The position numbers and the translations under genes are program-made. Of a DNA stretch of 64,000 nucleotides, positions 1 to 11,463 are shown in pieces (within the stretch, counting starts at the first letter, position 1; each line of letters starts with the position of its first letter). The stretch lies in assembly GCA_030248295.1 (NCBI GenBank), contig JASANH010001263.1, positions 62,001-126,000 on the forward strand. The letters are read 5' to 3'. The stretch is from Mesodorylaimus sp. YZB2_4. Its lineage: Eukaryota > Nematoda > Enoplea > Dorylaimida > Dorylaimidae. The notes below the pieces were generated by a model that saw only the letters and a program-made list of their open reading frames with translations, was not told the origin of the DNA and made no database searches.

Positions 1-1
1 A

Positions 2-769
2 GTCAATGCCATTTATTTCAAGGCGTCCTGGCATTACGAAATGCTTCTTCTAAAGGACAAAAAGGAATTCTACAGTTTTGGAAAGAAGGATAGAGTACAG
101 CAAGTAAGACCTGATGTTAGACGCCGAAGCTTCCTCCTAGCATGACTGCGCATTACTGCAGGTACTCTTCTTCGGTTCAACTGGATATTACCCCTACTTC
201 AAGCTCCCTCGGGCACACGTTGTCCAAATACCGTACCATGAAAACCACCTGTCCTTCTTGATCATCTTACCAGAAGCTCGCGAGGGAATTGAGGAGCTGG
301 AAAGAGAAATCAGTGGATTGCGAGCTCTGAAACTCGAGCCTCGCAGGGTTGCCTTACAGCTTCCTCGATTTTCAATTCGGATCAGGAGTTCCATGAAGGA
401 ATATTTGGAAGACTTGGGCGTAAAGCACGTTTTCACAGATGACGCTGACTTGAGCCGGCTGAGCGACCAGCGGTTAAAAGTGTCCCAGGTCATGCACGAA
501 GCATTCATAAAAGTAGGCCCTTTTCTCATTCTCTCTTGCTCAACGATAAGATTCGACTATCGCAAGCTTTTTAGGTAAACGAGAACGGCACCGAAGCAGC
601 TGCTGCCACCGCGATAGTAACAATTCCGGTAAGCCTGCCGCTGCCGCTGCCGCTCCCGCAGCCGATCCCAGTCATTGCTGATCATCCATTTATCTTTGCC
701 CTTTTGCATCAGTCCACCCGGGCTCCTCTCTTCATCGGAAAGGTGAACTTTGTTGAAGAAGTTGATTAG
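2..769 (+). CDS. Serpin, C-terminal part (5' end outside the window)
   Basis: This is the C-terminal half of a serpin, a serine or cysteine protease inhibitor that acts through a mobile reactive-centre loop. Exons are 2-103, 162-512 and 575-769, joined by GT-AG introns of 58 and 62 bases in phase 0. The first exon carries the serpin motif NAIYFKASW, the second has VVQIPYHENHLSFLIILP and the LSRLSDQ/VSQVMHEAFIK block that precedes the loop, and the last exon has the hinge NENGTEAAAATA followed by DHPFIFALL and the terminal strand FIGKVNF. The small-residue hinge is typical of inhibitory serpins. The loop after the hinge is unusual: it continues into alternating Leu-Pro residues (SLPLPLPLPQPIP) encoded by a CTGCCG repeat. 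Stop TAG at 767-769. The N-terminal half and signal peptide lie to the left. Family assignment is firm; the target protease is unknown. Confidence 0.92.
634..661 (+). repeat. CTGCCG hexamer repeat inside serpin reactive-centre loop
   Basis: A short run of CTGCCG-like hexamers lies just after the hinge codons of the serpin and codes for Leu-Pro pairs. It is in frame, so gain or loss of whole units would change loop length without breaking the protein. Confidence 0.75.
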
Positions 770-2282
770 GTCATGTGACGATTGAAGGTGGTCGGTAAAA
801 TAGATGGCGGTTGCTGTATTCTTGAACTAGCGTAAATGCGCTGATGCAATGCGCGGGAGGATGAAAAACAGCCTTACTAACATTACTATATGTTTTCTTT
901 GGGAATGTACTCGCGGCCTATGCTGTAACGTGGAGGGCGTGTATATTCTCAAAGAAAGCAGGTTATAAGCAGGTTACTTGCTTCAACGTCTTCTGTTCCC
1001 TTTATTCCTCTCGTTCTTTCTCTCCGATGTGATACTGCCAGTTTCTATGGCTTTCATCCTTTTGAAATCCTCGGATCGCCCCAGGGCAAACAAGAGCTGA
1101 CCAAAGAATGGCTCAAGCCGCAGGAACAGTGCCACGCAGTCCAGGGCACCTTGCGATATCGTTATTGCCACCACGCCACAAGGGCCTTATAGACTCACAG
1201 TTCAGGGAGCAGCCGCGCGTGCTGGCTGTCAAAGGGGTTCTGACGGACCTGATCGTGAGCCTAGAGTGCTCATGGAGCAAGTCCAGACCAGGAGTTCAAG
1301 ACCAGTCCTCTACTGATGCCTGCAACTAAACCAGACACTCGACCTCTATCTCGTGATGGCCCTGAAGCATGGCCGTGCCCTGAAGGCTCATTTATATTGG
1401 CCAGCGAGTTCTATGTGACAGAGCCATGGCTATACTTAACGTATTCTCAGGCTCCCGGACTGGCGATGAAACCGATTCAGCTGGCTGGAAGCAAACGGAT
1501 TCCTAGCCAACCACAGGCCAGACTTCAATGCCAAGTGACGATTTTTTTAAGTGCTATCGCAAAAAAGTAAATTGGAAGTTAATTGTAAGCACGAGATGCA
1601 TCAAGGCGCAAAGCCTACTCAATCCAAAATAAAAACCCCGCACCAGCACCCCCACAAAAAAAAAAAAAAAAAAAAAGAAAAATTTTTTTCGGGGGAGGAC
1701 CCCCCCCCCCCTCCAAAATCCTCTTTTCTCTCTCTCCCTCCCTCCCCCCCCCCCTAAATGTGTAAATGTGTGGGTAAATGTGCGTCGGGGTGAGGTTTTA
1801 TGGCGGCCCAGACCAGCCCGCCGCAGAAGACACTGCTCCTTGAAGTAAGCCGGGCAGCGGTGCTCGCCTTCATAGCCAGGGTCGGTGTGGTGCTCGTGAT
1901 CTCTACAGTGCTTGAAGAAGCCGTTACTAACGGCTGTAAGTAAAAAATCTGTACAATAGAAAATGCTCTATTTCTCACGCAAACAAAAAAACTGGTGGAA
2001 TAAAGATTTTACCAATCGAAAGAGCTTGAAAAACTGCATGGGATGAAGCTATTTTTCAGACTGTATAACTCCTCAGCGGCTAGCAACATCAATCCAGGAC
2101 TTGGTAGTTACCCAGAATGAGAGCGTGTACAACTGGTTGATGGATACTTAATACGAGTGACCGTCCCTTTGAATTTCTCCTCCGTTGTGAATTTTCACCC
2201 GTTTTGATGCTACAGCAGCGTTAAAAGTGTAAACAAACCATTCCTGGCAACGCTCGAGTGACTCGTTATCAAGGGTGAGCAC
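770..2282. other. Intergenic stretch, no supported gene
   Basis: I see no exon chain here. A short motif near 940-975 (TATATTCTCAAAGA followed by CAGGTTATA) recurs near 39485-39516 inside an intron of the minus-strand FN3 gene, suggesting a dispersed repeat. The rest is non-repetitive apart from the low-complexity tract listed separately. Confidence 0.5.
1651..1757. repeat. Low-complexity poly-A / poly-C / CT-rich tract
   Basis: About 20 consecutive A are followed by T-, C- and CT-rich runs (poly-C near 1700-1711 and again near 1745-1755). No coding potential; a likely site of length error in assembly. Confidence 0.9.
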
Positions 2283-3470
2283 CCTATCGCCCAGCATCGA
2301 CCGAACCGGCCGAACCGAACCACCGGATTGGCGATTTTTACCGAACCGAACCGAACCGGCTTTTTTGGACCGAACTACCGAACCGAACAACCAATTTCGG
2401 TTTTTCTCTTTTATTGGACAAAAACGCGGTCATTTTGTTTGAGGTTCCGTTTTAGCTATAAATTTCTCTGTCCCTTTTTCTTGATTATCTGATCCTTCCT
2501 TTTATTATCTTCAAAATTTCAATTCGAAAAATGGTTGAAAAGAAGTGACTTCTGAATATTTTGAAAATATCGGGTGCCATAAAGAATGAAACTAACATAA
2601 CTGGCTAGTTTTCTACGGAAGTAGTCGCGTTGTAGTAAACTTTACACTAACACAGAAAGATAGAGCATTTGCTTCATCGGGCAGTGCACCACCAAATCAG
2701 TGTTCATAACACTGCACAACAAATGAAAAGTCAATGCCTTAGAAATTTAGTTACACCGCTGGTCATGTCGGGTGAGGTCACAGTCAATGATTCCGTTCAT
2801 ATGGAAATGGTTTGCCAGCAGCTGAGTCATATGGAAGAAAGGTATTTGGGAACAACTGGACATCTCAGCAAGATGGCGCGAAGGCTCAAACGCGCAAAGA
2901 TTCAGAGAAATGGTGCAGGGATCACTTTCCCTGATTTTATCGAAGCTAAGCGTTGGCCTCTGAATAGGCCCGATTTGAACCATTAGACTACTCAGTCTGG
3001 GAAGAATTTGCTTATGCAATGAACTGGGATCGAGTAAAGTCCGAAGCAACTCAAAAAGTTGAGTTAAAGCTTGCCGAAACGAATTCGTTTGGATATTGTG
3101 AAAAAAGTTGTGACAGTTGGTACTTCGCCTATATCGCGTTTTAAAACGGATGGTGAATATAATGGCTAGCAAAATAGGTCAAACGGACTCAGAATCGAAT
3201 GCTGCACACAATGGTGTCAAATTTACCGCGATAACTTGCAGATTAAGGCTGGTAGAAGACGAAACATTTGCGGGTCATTCATTATGGCACTCGATACAGA
3301 TGATGATACTTTATATCGGATGCGCTACGGGTAACCATAGAAAATTCGGTTCGGTTCGGTAGGTAGGTTCGGTTCGGTCGGCTCGGTCCGGTTCGGTTCG
3401 GGCTCGGTGAGATTTGAGAAAAAGTTCGGTAAGGTTCGGTCCGGTGCAAAAACCGTGTTCGGTCGATCCT
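2283..3470. mobile_element. Degenerate DNA element with inverted CGGTTCGG-rich flanks and a mariner relic
   Basis: The left flank (about 2288-2405) is built from CCGAACCGAACC units and the right flank (about 3345-3470) from the reverse complement GGTTCGGTTCGG, so the two ends form a degenerate inverted repeat about 1 kb apart. Between them lies a decayed mariner-type transposase fragment on the plus strand. The flanks are simple-sequence-like and not clean TIRs, so the exact element ends cannot be set. They may be expanded subterminal repeats of the element or two unrelated satellite patches. Confidence 0.5.
2869..3118 (+). pseudogene. Mariner/Tc1-type transposase C-terminal relic
   Basis: The plus strand reads KMARRLKRAKI, then FPDFIEAKRWPLNRPDLNH, and after a one-base frameshift at about 2984 it continues as DYSVWEEFAYAMNW. 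The block ending in (W)PxxxPDLNxxDYSVW is the signature around the third catalytic Asp of mariner/Tc1 transposases. The N-terminal catalytic part is not recognisable. The frameshift and lack of a start make it a dead fragment. Confidence 0.65.
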
Positions 3471-3513
3471 GGCCTATCGCCGAATTTTCTCATCAGCCAA
3501 CCGCACTTCTTTT

Positions 3514-3828
3514 TCAAATGGCAATTTGATCAGCTGTGTGACAATGAATGATTTTATGCTTTGTAGACTCGATCTTCATGTTCTTGGTCAATACTTGGGC
3601 AAAAAATCTTGCCGAAATTTCGAGTCTAGCTCCAGCTTGTTGAAGGGACAGAACATCATTGAGATCAACTCTCTTGACAACTGACTTCAGTTTCGTCTTG
3701 GTGAGCTTCCGAGAGGCAGGACCAAATTCTTCTTGGCTTTCAGCTTGCAATCCATTCGCAAACTTCGGACGACGTCGTCGACAGTGATTTTTTGGACTCC
3801 TTTGGCTTGAACGTAATGAACTGCACAC
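3514..3828 (-). pseudogene. Possible transposase DNA-binding (HTH) relic
   Basis: A 104-codon open stretch on the minus strand contains RKLTKTKLKSVVKRVDLND followed by LSLQQAGARLEISARFF, which resembles the second helix-turn-helix of Tc1/mariner transposases (a VSLRKLAxELGIS-type pattern). It lies in the opposite orientation to the relic at 2869-3118, so the two need not come from one element. The match is weak and the reading frame has no clear start. Confidence 0.3.
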
Positions 3829-4447
3829 AGTATAGTGTTCTAAGATGGAAATTCACTTTGTAGAAGTTGTACACGGGCAATCTTCAGGCCAGCTTATTTA
3901 AAGGCATTCTTCACAATAAGACCAGTTATGAGGGAAGTGAAAAGGGCAGTGGCCGATTCAGAATTTTCTGGGCTATCTCCCAGGCTGTTCGGGGTAAAGT
4001 GACTGCTTCGTTCTTGCCGTAACTAAGGCCGTTTTAGTTTGTGCAGATTTTTTACGAACACCCGTTAGTGCACTTGATCTTTTGTGTCCTCGAATGAACG
4101 ATGCCCGTCTGCAAGGTGCTTTATAATTGTACAGTTCTCAAGTCCTCAAGTCCTCAAGTTGTAGGTTCAATAAGTTCTCAAACGGTCGAACCTAGGCCGG
4201 GTCGAGCCGCTCAAAAAATTGAATCTCCCGCCTATTCAGGTAGAATCTTTGAGACCTTTGAAACCGCTAGGCAAGTAGGCAAGTAGTAGACCTTGCACGT
4301 GCACTGCAATGTCCTAAACGAGCCTTCATCCAACCTGGGGGGGGGGGGGAAGGACTAGCGATCCGATGAATGCGTGCTGCCTCCAGTAATTGTGGCATTG
4401 TATCCCATTTTATTCCAAGAAATCGTTCCATTCATTCGTTTCCCGCA
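3829..4447. other. Upstream region of the APEH gene
   Basis: No gene found. It holds a poly-G run at about 4339-4350. An in-frame ATG at 4370 precedes the chosen APEH start at 4448, so the APEH leader may begin a little earlier than annotated. Confidence 0.5.
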
Positions 4448-7400
4448 ATGCACAAAGTATTGGACTTGTACGAAGACTTGTGCAAAGTTCCCAGCGTGAC
4501 TGGCGGTCGTGTCCATGTCGGCAATAGTAATGGGTCGAACGTGGTGGGAGTAAGTGAACTGGTGCTGTGCTAGAAGCTAGCCATAGGAGCCAGAGATGGG
4601 CCCTTTACTTTATTCCATGCCCCATCGCAGCAGAGGCAATATAGGAAGGAAAGTGCAGGCTGGTCAGACGAGGGAAAGGGATCAGGGGACAGCTGGGAAA
4701 ACGGGAGAGATGAAATCAAAAAATCGAAGAGGAACGATCTCTGGTCTTCCAGTGCTGTTGGATTTGAAAGACAGGAGTTGGGAGCAAGGCCCAGCCAGCA
4801 TGCCTGTCAGGACCTGACATCTAGAACATTGTTCAAGTGGTCAAACCTGCTGACTGTCTGTTTCAGATCCAGTCACTGTGGTCCAGCCGGGACTTGACAA
4901 GAAATGAGAATATAAAATTTGTTCGAAACCATGTCGTGCAATTGGCCGACACCAACCAGGTCAAAGTTATCCATCGATCGAGACCCGAGGAACTGAACGA
5001 GTAAACGTTTCTTTGACCTCTCAAAGCTGACCCAAATTCCGGTTTGTTTTAGGCTCGGTCGGTTCGTAAGCCCTTCTGGGAAGCTGACGGCATTTTTGCG
5101 GAAAGTAGCTCCAACTAAAAGATCAAACGCGGAAAAAGAAAGCGATCGATGCGAAATGATCGAAGTATACAACAATGACACTGGACGAAAACAATCTACC
5201 GTCAATTTAAAACCGCCGGAAAAACATGGGAAAGTACATTTAGGAGGTAAGATAAACTTCGGATTTATTTGTGGTTTCTATATTCTTCTGCTTATTTCAG
5301 ATTTTGGTTCCATCGAATGGTCGCATGGCGAAGGACATTTACTGTACGTGGCAGAGAAGTTTCGTAAACCCATTGGGTTCTTCGATCCTAAATTCGACGC
5401 ATCAACAGCAGAGAACTGGGAAAAGGAGCATGTCGTAAGTTGATTTTTATGTAAAGCTGCGTAGTTCTGATCGACCTACGTCAATCGATTATCGATCGAC
5501 TGCTTGCTCAGTTCAATATTTCTTTAGGGCGAAGAATTTTTAGAAAGGGAGAGTTGGGGCGAACAATTGAAAGAAATTGTTGAACCTAAACTTTTCACTT
5601 TGGACGTGCTAAGCGAAACGATCGTAGCCTTGGAAAATTTACCCCAAGATGTCTCTTGTGCTGAGGTAAGTTCATTCTTGTTGGGAGCAAGGCTTATGGT
5701 TTTATTGGTTTGCATTTTAGGCAATTTGGACGCCAGAAGATAAGGGAGTCATTTTCATCGGGTTGAAAGAGAGGCCATCGAAACTGGGCCGAATTTATTG
5801 CTTTAATAGAAGGTAGAGGGCTTCTTTTGTTGACACAGTAGAGGAATGTACTCGATATGAATGTCATGCTTTCTAATTTTAGCTCTTCATTTTATTACTA
5901 CGAGTTCAAGGATGCCAGCTGCACCCAGTTTGGTAATAAAGCGTCGGACGTGGCTCTCAGGTCACCGAGGTTCAGTTTGGATCACTGTGCATTTGTTTAC
6001 ATCGAAGCTAAAGCTGGCGGACCCCACATGAAAGGCGAGAAACTTATGCTGGTATGTAATCAGATCATCCGTCCGTTTTCTTCTAAGAAGATTTTTTGTT
6101 TTAGTGTGACTGGACCTCAAAATCAACTCGATGCGTTGTGGACATTGTCCAAAAACCAGCAAAACCAGCTGACTTTCCTGGACTCTATGCGGTTAACCTA
6201 CCGAAGCGATGTTGGGCTAATGACAATAACCGAGTTGTCTTATCGACTATTTGGGGGTCGAAATCAGTACGTTTTGACAACAAATCATTGTCTATGCTTG
6301 GCTAGCTTATATCCTTGCAGGAAATCGTTGTGGTGTCAACGCAGACCGGCCGAGTTACCAAGATCACTAATACTAGTAAGCCTATCGTGCCTAATTTTTT
6401 CCTTCATTCATCTTGCTTATTCAGCTGGGTTCGAAGGCGCGTGGGACATTCTCGATGTGTATCGAGATTCGCTTTTGGCCACCCGCAGTTCACCAAATAA
6501 GCCACCAGTGTTGTTATTCGCATTACTGCCTCCTGACGGGGAAGAGGAGAAGACAGTTTGGCACTCGCTGGATGAAACGACGGGAGAAGAATTTTACGAG
6601 CGTTTGAACAAAGAAATCATTTGGTCGGTACCCGGCTTTCGCCGATCATCAAAGCTAGGTGACGTTGCTGGTTTGGGTAAGCTGAAATTCTGATATGGCT
6701 TCTACGGTGAGATGACTTTGAGGATTTAGGTGACTTGCAATACGAGGCCGTTTTCGTATGTCCAGCCAAGGGCGATCGGTTGCCATTGATTGTATGGCCC
6801 CATGGAGGGCCGCATTCGGCGTACTTGACTAACTGGCTGTTAGCGAGCGCTTTCTTCGCGCAGTTGGGATACGCGATTCTGCGAAGTAAGGATAGAAATA
6901 TTTGACATTCAATAACCAGCTTTATTCGGCTAGTTCAGGTGTTTTATCTTATATTAGTTAACTACCACGGCTCCATTGGATACGGGGAACAAGCACTAAA
7001 TAGTCTTCCTGGCCGAATCGGTACTACAGATGTATTGGATTGCCAGGTGCGTAGTGCTGCTGTGAGGCATAGTAAATAATAGGCGTCCTGAGGTGTTTGT
7101 GGATAGATTAGTAGTCGAATATGGCGGGCAGCGTCAGAACAGAAGAGACAAGACGGGAGGCTGACTTGAAGAATAGTCCTTAGGGTCTTCCCCCTCTGAA
7201 TTTCGTTAGCTGGTGAGCCATCGTGGACGGTTTGATTTACAGTAGCCGCATTTTAATTACGCTTTCTTTACTCACCTTACGACTGACTATATTTCGACTC
7301 CCGTCTCCAGCACTGGTTGATTCCTCCCACCGCCTTATGGAAGGTCAACGAGGGTTTGGGGTTTCACTAACCTGTATCCATGGGTGGGGTTAGAACCAGG

Positions 7401-8230
7401 GAGGTTTTCTGTTTTGTCGACCATTCTCTATGAGTTCTGTTGGCTTCGCTTTCAGCACGCTGTCGAAACTATACTTAATTCCTGTGATCGCTTGGACCGC
7501 AAAAACGTCGTTCTGTTTGGCGGCTCGCACGGAGGCTTCCTCGTTACTCATTTGATTGGTCAATATCCTGATTATTACAAAGCGTGCGTCGCGCTGAACC
7601 CTGTTATTAATGTGGCGAGTAAGGACTGACTGCGCATGCCTAATTCTCATAACTGAAGGTGTATTTTCTATTTGCAGCTATGAAATCAAGCACTGATATT
7701 ACGGATTGGTAAGTACTATTTAGTCTATAGATGGGTTTTGTAAATAGTCGCTTGCTCCTTCAGGTGCTTGGTCAGTGCTTTTAGTGAAGACCTAAAGACT
7801 GATAGAGTATTGACGCCAGAGCAGTATGTAGCAATGTGGAAGATGTCACCGATCAGCCACGCAGAAAAAGTAGGTGGTTCGTTTATTTCGAACAGGTTTT
7901 GGAGACAGTAATTCGTAATTCGTAATTCGTAACCGTAATTCGTTTTAGATCAAAACTCCCTTGATGATACTTATCGGAGAACAGGACTTACGGGTGCCGC
8001 CAGATCAGACGAAGGAGTTAGCCGCCATATTACGTGCTAGAGGAGCAAAAGTCAAGTAAGTCTTGTTTTGCTGGTGTGTCACTGATCATTAGCAACGGGC
8101 TCCTTTTTACAGAGTATTACGTTATCCGGGTAATTCGCATCCGTTAGCTGCCATTGATGCTGAAAGCGATTTCATGATCAATGTTGCTCATTGGTTTGAA
8201 GAACATATAGGTGAAGGAACGAAGCTGTGA
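4448..8230 (+). CDS. APEH: Acylaminoacyl-peptidase (acylamino-acid-releasing enzyme)
   Basis: This cytosolic prolyl-oligopeptidase-family (S9C) serine peptidase removes N-acylated amino acids from blocked peptides. Seventeen exons join in frame: 4448-4549, 4867-5000, 5053-5246, 5301-5434, 5528-5665, 5721-5812, 5883-6051, 6105-6266, 6321-6375, 6425-6676, 6730-6885, 6958-7046, 7456-7618, 7678-7708, 7764-7869, 7949-8055, 8113-8230, giving 733 aa, the usual family length. The beta-propeller part includes HLLYVAEK. The C-terminal alpha/beta-hydrolase domain has WPHGGPHS, nucleophile motif FGGSHGGF (Ser about 583), [10 protein letters not shown] (Asp about 672) and GNSHPL (His about 704), a complete triad at the expected spacing. 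All introns are GT-AG; most are 46-95 bases, with longer ones at 4550-4866 and 7047-7455. An in-frame ATG at 4370 is an alternative start. No damage seen. Confidence 0.96.
7909..7944. repeat. GTAATTC(GTAATTC) short tandem repeat in an APEH intron
   Basis: Four imperfect copies of GTAATTC lie directly before the acceptor of APEH exon 16. Confidence 0.8.
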
Positions 8231-8644
8231 GATCTAACTTTTGGTACCTATAGCGAATGTTGGATGAAGAATACGTGGTAACCCAGCACTGGTAGTAAAG
8301 TTAATGAAAATCCTAGATTAGTTGTGACTGCTTGTTCTCCGCGGAAGGACGCACGAATTTGCGGAAGCAGTTCTCAGATCGCTCGCATCGATTTGAGTCA
8401 TCGGATGCCGACCTTGATTTTTATGACGTACATAAATAGGACTAAAGCTTGTAGTGTCTGAAGCAGCTCAGGCACGTGGCCAGTATTGAAGTTGGGGTGC
8501 TAATCAAAAAAACCGAAAATGTTACGGGATTTTCACCTGAGTGCGCAGCACTCGTTCTCAATCGATCGAGGGCGCCGAGGAGTGGGGTGTGGGAAGAGGC
8601 AAAAATTTTAATTTTTTAGATTCTTCCACAAAATTCACGCATCA

Positions 8645-8812
8645 GCTTGTCATGTCATGCCATGTCATACTTGATCCATAGCCAAGCAATATGCAGCGCA
8701 CTCGAGAGCTAAGGAACACATATTTGGCACTCACTTTTTACCCAGGCGGGAGTCGAATCCTCCCTGTAAGTGCGCACCCAGCATGAGAGGCAGGCGCCTA
8801 CCGCCAGGCCAC
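8645..8812 (-). mobile_element. tRNA-derived SINE, copy 1 (subfamily A)
   Basis: Read on the minus strand, the head GTGGCCTGGCGGTAGGCGCC resembles a tRNA A box, and GGATTCGACTCCCGCC matches a B box. The body ATATGTGTTCCTTAG, CTCGAGTGCGC and TTGGCTATGGATCAAGTATG is shared with the copy at 16555, and both end in repeats of GACATG. A functional tRNA is excluded because the region does not fold as a cloverleaf with a matched acceptor stem and because multiple diverged copies exist. Confidence 0.75.
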
Positions 8813-9660
8813 ATTTCTTCGAGCATTCAAGCAATATGCGTATAATCGGGGTATAAATGTCTCAAATGTCTGAATGGGGGATTAGAAGACGCCATTAAAC
8901 TCCATCCAAAATGTGGTAAAATGTGCCACCTTGACTCAGTTTCTAATGTCGTAGGGGAGGGGGAGTCCTCCTGGCTGCAGCAAAATGGGTGTTGGCGAAA
9001 CGAGTATCATTCTTTCTAATGCTTCCAATTCTTCCTAATGCAGCATCATGAATGGGGTCAGAGCATCATGATCGGTCAGAGCATGTTTCAAAGTCCCCGT
9101 CTTCTAGGTGCGGCAAAAAGCTTACGATGGAACCTATCTGACTTTGGCACCCAGAATCGAGTCACATAAAATTTAAAGATCACAAATGACCATAGAAACT
9201 ACTTGCTAAAGTTTTAGCTGCTAATGGACAAGCGTTAAACTGTGACTAGCGGTCAAAAGTCGACAATTGCCGATTGCCTCAATTTCCGTCAGTGCGAATT
9301 GTATTCTTGCCTCACTAGTGCTAGAATTCGATAGATAGAATGTGAACCGTGCGAAGTTCTTTCAAGACGGGTCGAAGTGGACTGGAATACGTAATAGATC
9401 TCGAGCGAAAATGACATTTTTACCAATTTCGGATGCACGCTTTTACTAATAGCGTTCTTTCTTCAACACGCGACTGACAGGAACCACACTTCACTCGGCA
9501 CCATGACTTTGCATTCACATTCCCATGGTTTCGATCGCGTTTGCAGTCGACTGTCTCATGAACTGAGATACTTCGCTAGCGACTTCCAGATTCAGTTTGG
9601 CTTCCCAGGCCAAGGCCGCCGACTCATTCTCTTGAAACCACGGTGAAACAGAACGAGCAT

Positions 9661-9706
9661 CGATTGGACACGAGCTCGTCGTTCAGCACGGGCTCGTGTC
9701 CAATCG
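9661..9706. repeat. Perfect hairpin, 15-bp arms
   Basis: The arm CGATTGGACACGAGC (9661-9675) is matched by its exact reverse complement at 9692-9706 with a 16-base loop. No gene is attached to it; it may be a small foldback element. Confidence 0.85.
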
Positions 9707-9886
9707 ACAGTATGGGTGCTCCTGGAACAAGCACGCGGAACGGGCCACTCCTTGATCACGCTGTGTAGCACTTCACAAAAAGTCGTTTAACCGATAACTG
9801 ATCGAGTCAGAAGCAAAGGCACGGCGGCAAATAACAGCTGCAGACAAGCAGATACATTTGTTTTTTCTCTGACTTCCGACCGCATC

Positions 9887-10602
9887 TTAACTCAGGTCTT
9901 CTAGCAAATCATTAATTGCACAAATGCAAGTTAGCAGTCGGTTTCGAATGCTTTCCAATTTGTGCAGCTGCTGGTCTTGATTTTCTTTCGTCTTCGCTTG
10001 CATGGTTTCCAAGAGTGCCATGTGAGAAGTTGCTGACCCTCTGAGTTGCTGAAAAGAGAAAGACTCCTTTCTATTTAGCAGGGGAGGGATGTGGGAGTGT
10101 ACACAGCCTACCCCCCTCGTGGTTCCTGGGCTGATGGGAGGTGTCTGCCTTTAACGCCAGATTATGGGGATGTTCGACTCGCGGCCGAGTAATCATTTCA
10201 CGGTAATTTGCCCCATCACCCTCGAGCGCGCATTGGTGATGAGGTAAAACAGGAAGAGAAATAGAGGAGGAGGAACCACCGCTCTGTACAGCATTGATAG
10301 CTCTTGTGCACTGCGCCCTTGAGTGCATTTCAGCGATGCTTGGCGGCAGCAAATAACATGAAATACAATGACATGCAAACTCGAAGATGAACGAACACGT
10401 TATACACCAAATAATTCGCCCAGCTTAATTTCAGTATGGCCCTGGAGACTTTGATGTGGAAGGTCTTCGCCAGATTTACCTGTAAACGAGACCTCAATAC
10501 TTCATTCTGGCTACCTTTCGTCAAAGCACACTGTTTCGTTTCGGCCACATTCTTCTCCAAGTCGTTCTGCCAGCGTTGTACGTTCGACAACTTGAACTTC
10601 AT
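9887..10602 (-). CDS. Small coiled-coil protein, 94 aa, unrecognised
   Basis: Two exons on the minus strand, 10480-10602 and 9887-10048, join in phase 0 through a GT-AG intron with a pyrimidine-rich acceptor (TCTTTCTCTTTTCAG). The product starts MKFKLSNVQRWQNDLEKN and ends CAINDLLEDLS, stop TAA. Heptad-like spacing of Leu, Ile and Met (ALLETMQ, HKLESIRNRLL) suggests a coiled coil through most of its length; there is no signal peptide or membrane segment. Such small helical proteins are often subunits of larger assemblies, but I recognise no family. The intron carries a SINE copy. Confidence rests on the clean splice fit and stop, not on homology. Confidence 0.55.
10116..10262 (+). mobile_element. 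tRNA-derived SINE, copy 2 (subfamily B), inside an intron
   Basis: The sequence has a degenerate tRNA-like head with a B box (GATGTTCGACTCGCGGCC), then a body ending TGCCCCATCACCCTCGAGCG and GGTGATGAGGTAAAACAG, matching the copies at 22272 and 25318. It sits in the intron of the 94-aa coiled-coil gene, in antisense orientation to that gene. Confidence 0.7.
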
Positions 10603-11463
10603 TCTGCTATTCTAGACTCGGTCTGTTCTGCGATCTGGATCTTGAGAGGGAAAGTTTATTCGGGTACATCGCAACGGAAAACTTCGAATCCAGTTGTGTT
10701 TTATGGGTGAAGGAATTGTTATTTTCAAGTTTGCTGGAAAGTAAAACTTCAAGAAGTCGGAGGCTTTGAGGCTTTCGTTTCAGCCGCAGGCAGTTAGCAT
10801 GTTTTTTCTGCTTCTCACTTGTATCGACTTATGTCGGCGAATCTTCTAAACGCTCTTTCGTAATCTTATACGACCGTGTTGCGCAAATGCTACTGCTGAT
10901 CGTGAGAGCGGATTCGTTCTCGTGCCATGACAAGTCCCGCATGAAAGTATAAGGTAACTAGTGCATTTGGTCCTATTGAGAGAGTACAGCGTGTTGGTAC
11001 GGAATATACTTTCTATATGAAGGGACACGGACAGTTGGCAGTGGCTATCTCCACTTAGAACTGTATCAAATGCGAATGAGGGAGGAGAGTCTATCAGTCC
11101 TCTTCTCCGGCTCATATTTCTCGCTTTTAACTTGGCTACCTGGCCCCAGCAGGAAGCAGGAACCTTAAAAATGATTTAGGAATGACAATTCCTTCAGGCA
11201 CGTCCACCATGTAAAAGCCTTATGACGTAAAGTATCGATTACAAAATAGGTGCTAACTCCGTATTTCTTGTGTAGATGCAAAAGAAAGGTGAACGACTTT
11301 GCTGAATGTGCAACTTTTCAACTCTGAATCCAAACTGAAAAACGCATACGCTGACGCAGACTATCTTCGCCCGCAAAGGAGCTTGCTCATTCAGAGCGTG
11401 ACAAAGTTTCAAGAAGGAGCGAATGCCTGCAGAAGAGATTCGAGTAAAGGTGGAGCAGCGAAA
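10603..11463. other. Intergenic stretch, nothing recognised
   Basis: Divergent spacer between the minus-strand coiled-coil gene and the plus-strand two-TM gene. It probably holds both promoters, but no specific element can be named. Confidence 0.45.

Larger units (their letters stand above)
8231..9886. other. Intergenic stretch between APEH and the coiled-coil gene
   Basis: Apart from the SINE copy and the hairpin listed separately I see no coding exons or conserved motifs here. Confidence 0.5.

Noticed and set aside
1316..1757. Overlapping short open frames up to the poly-A/poly-C tract
   Set aside because: No homology, no splice structure, and the last part is a translation of low-complexity sequence.
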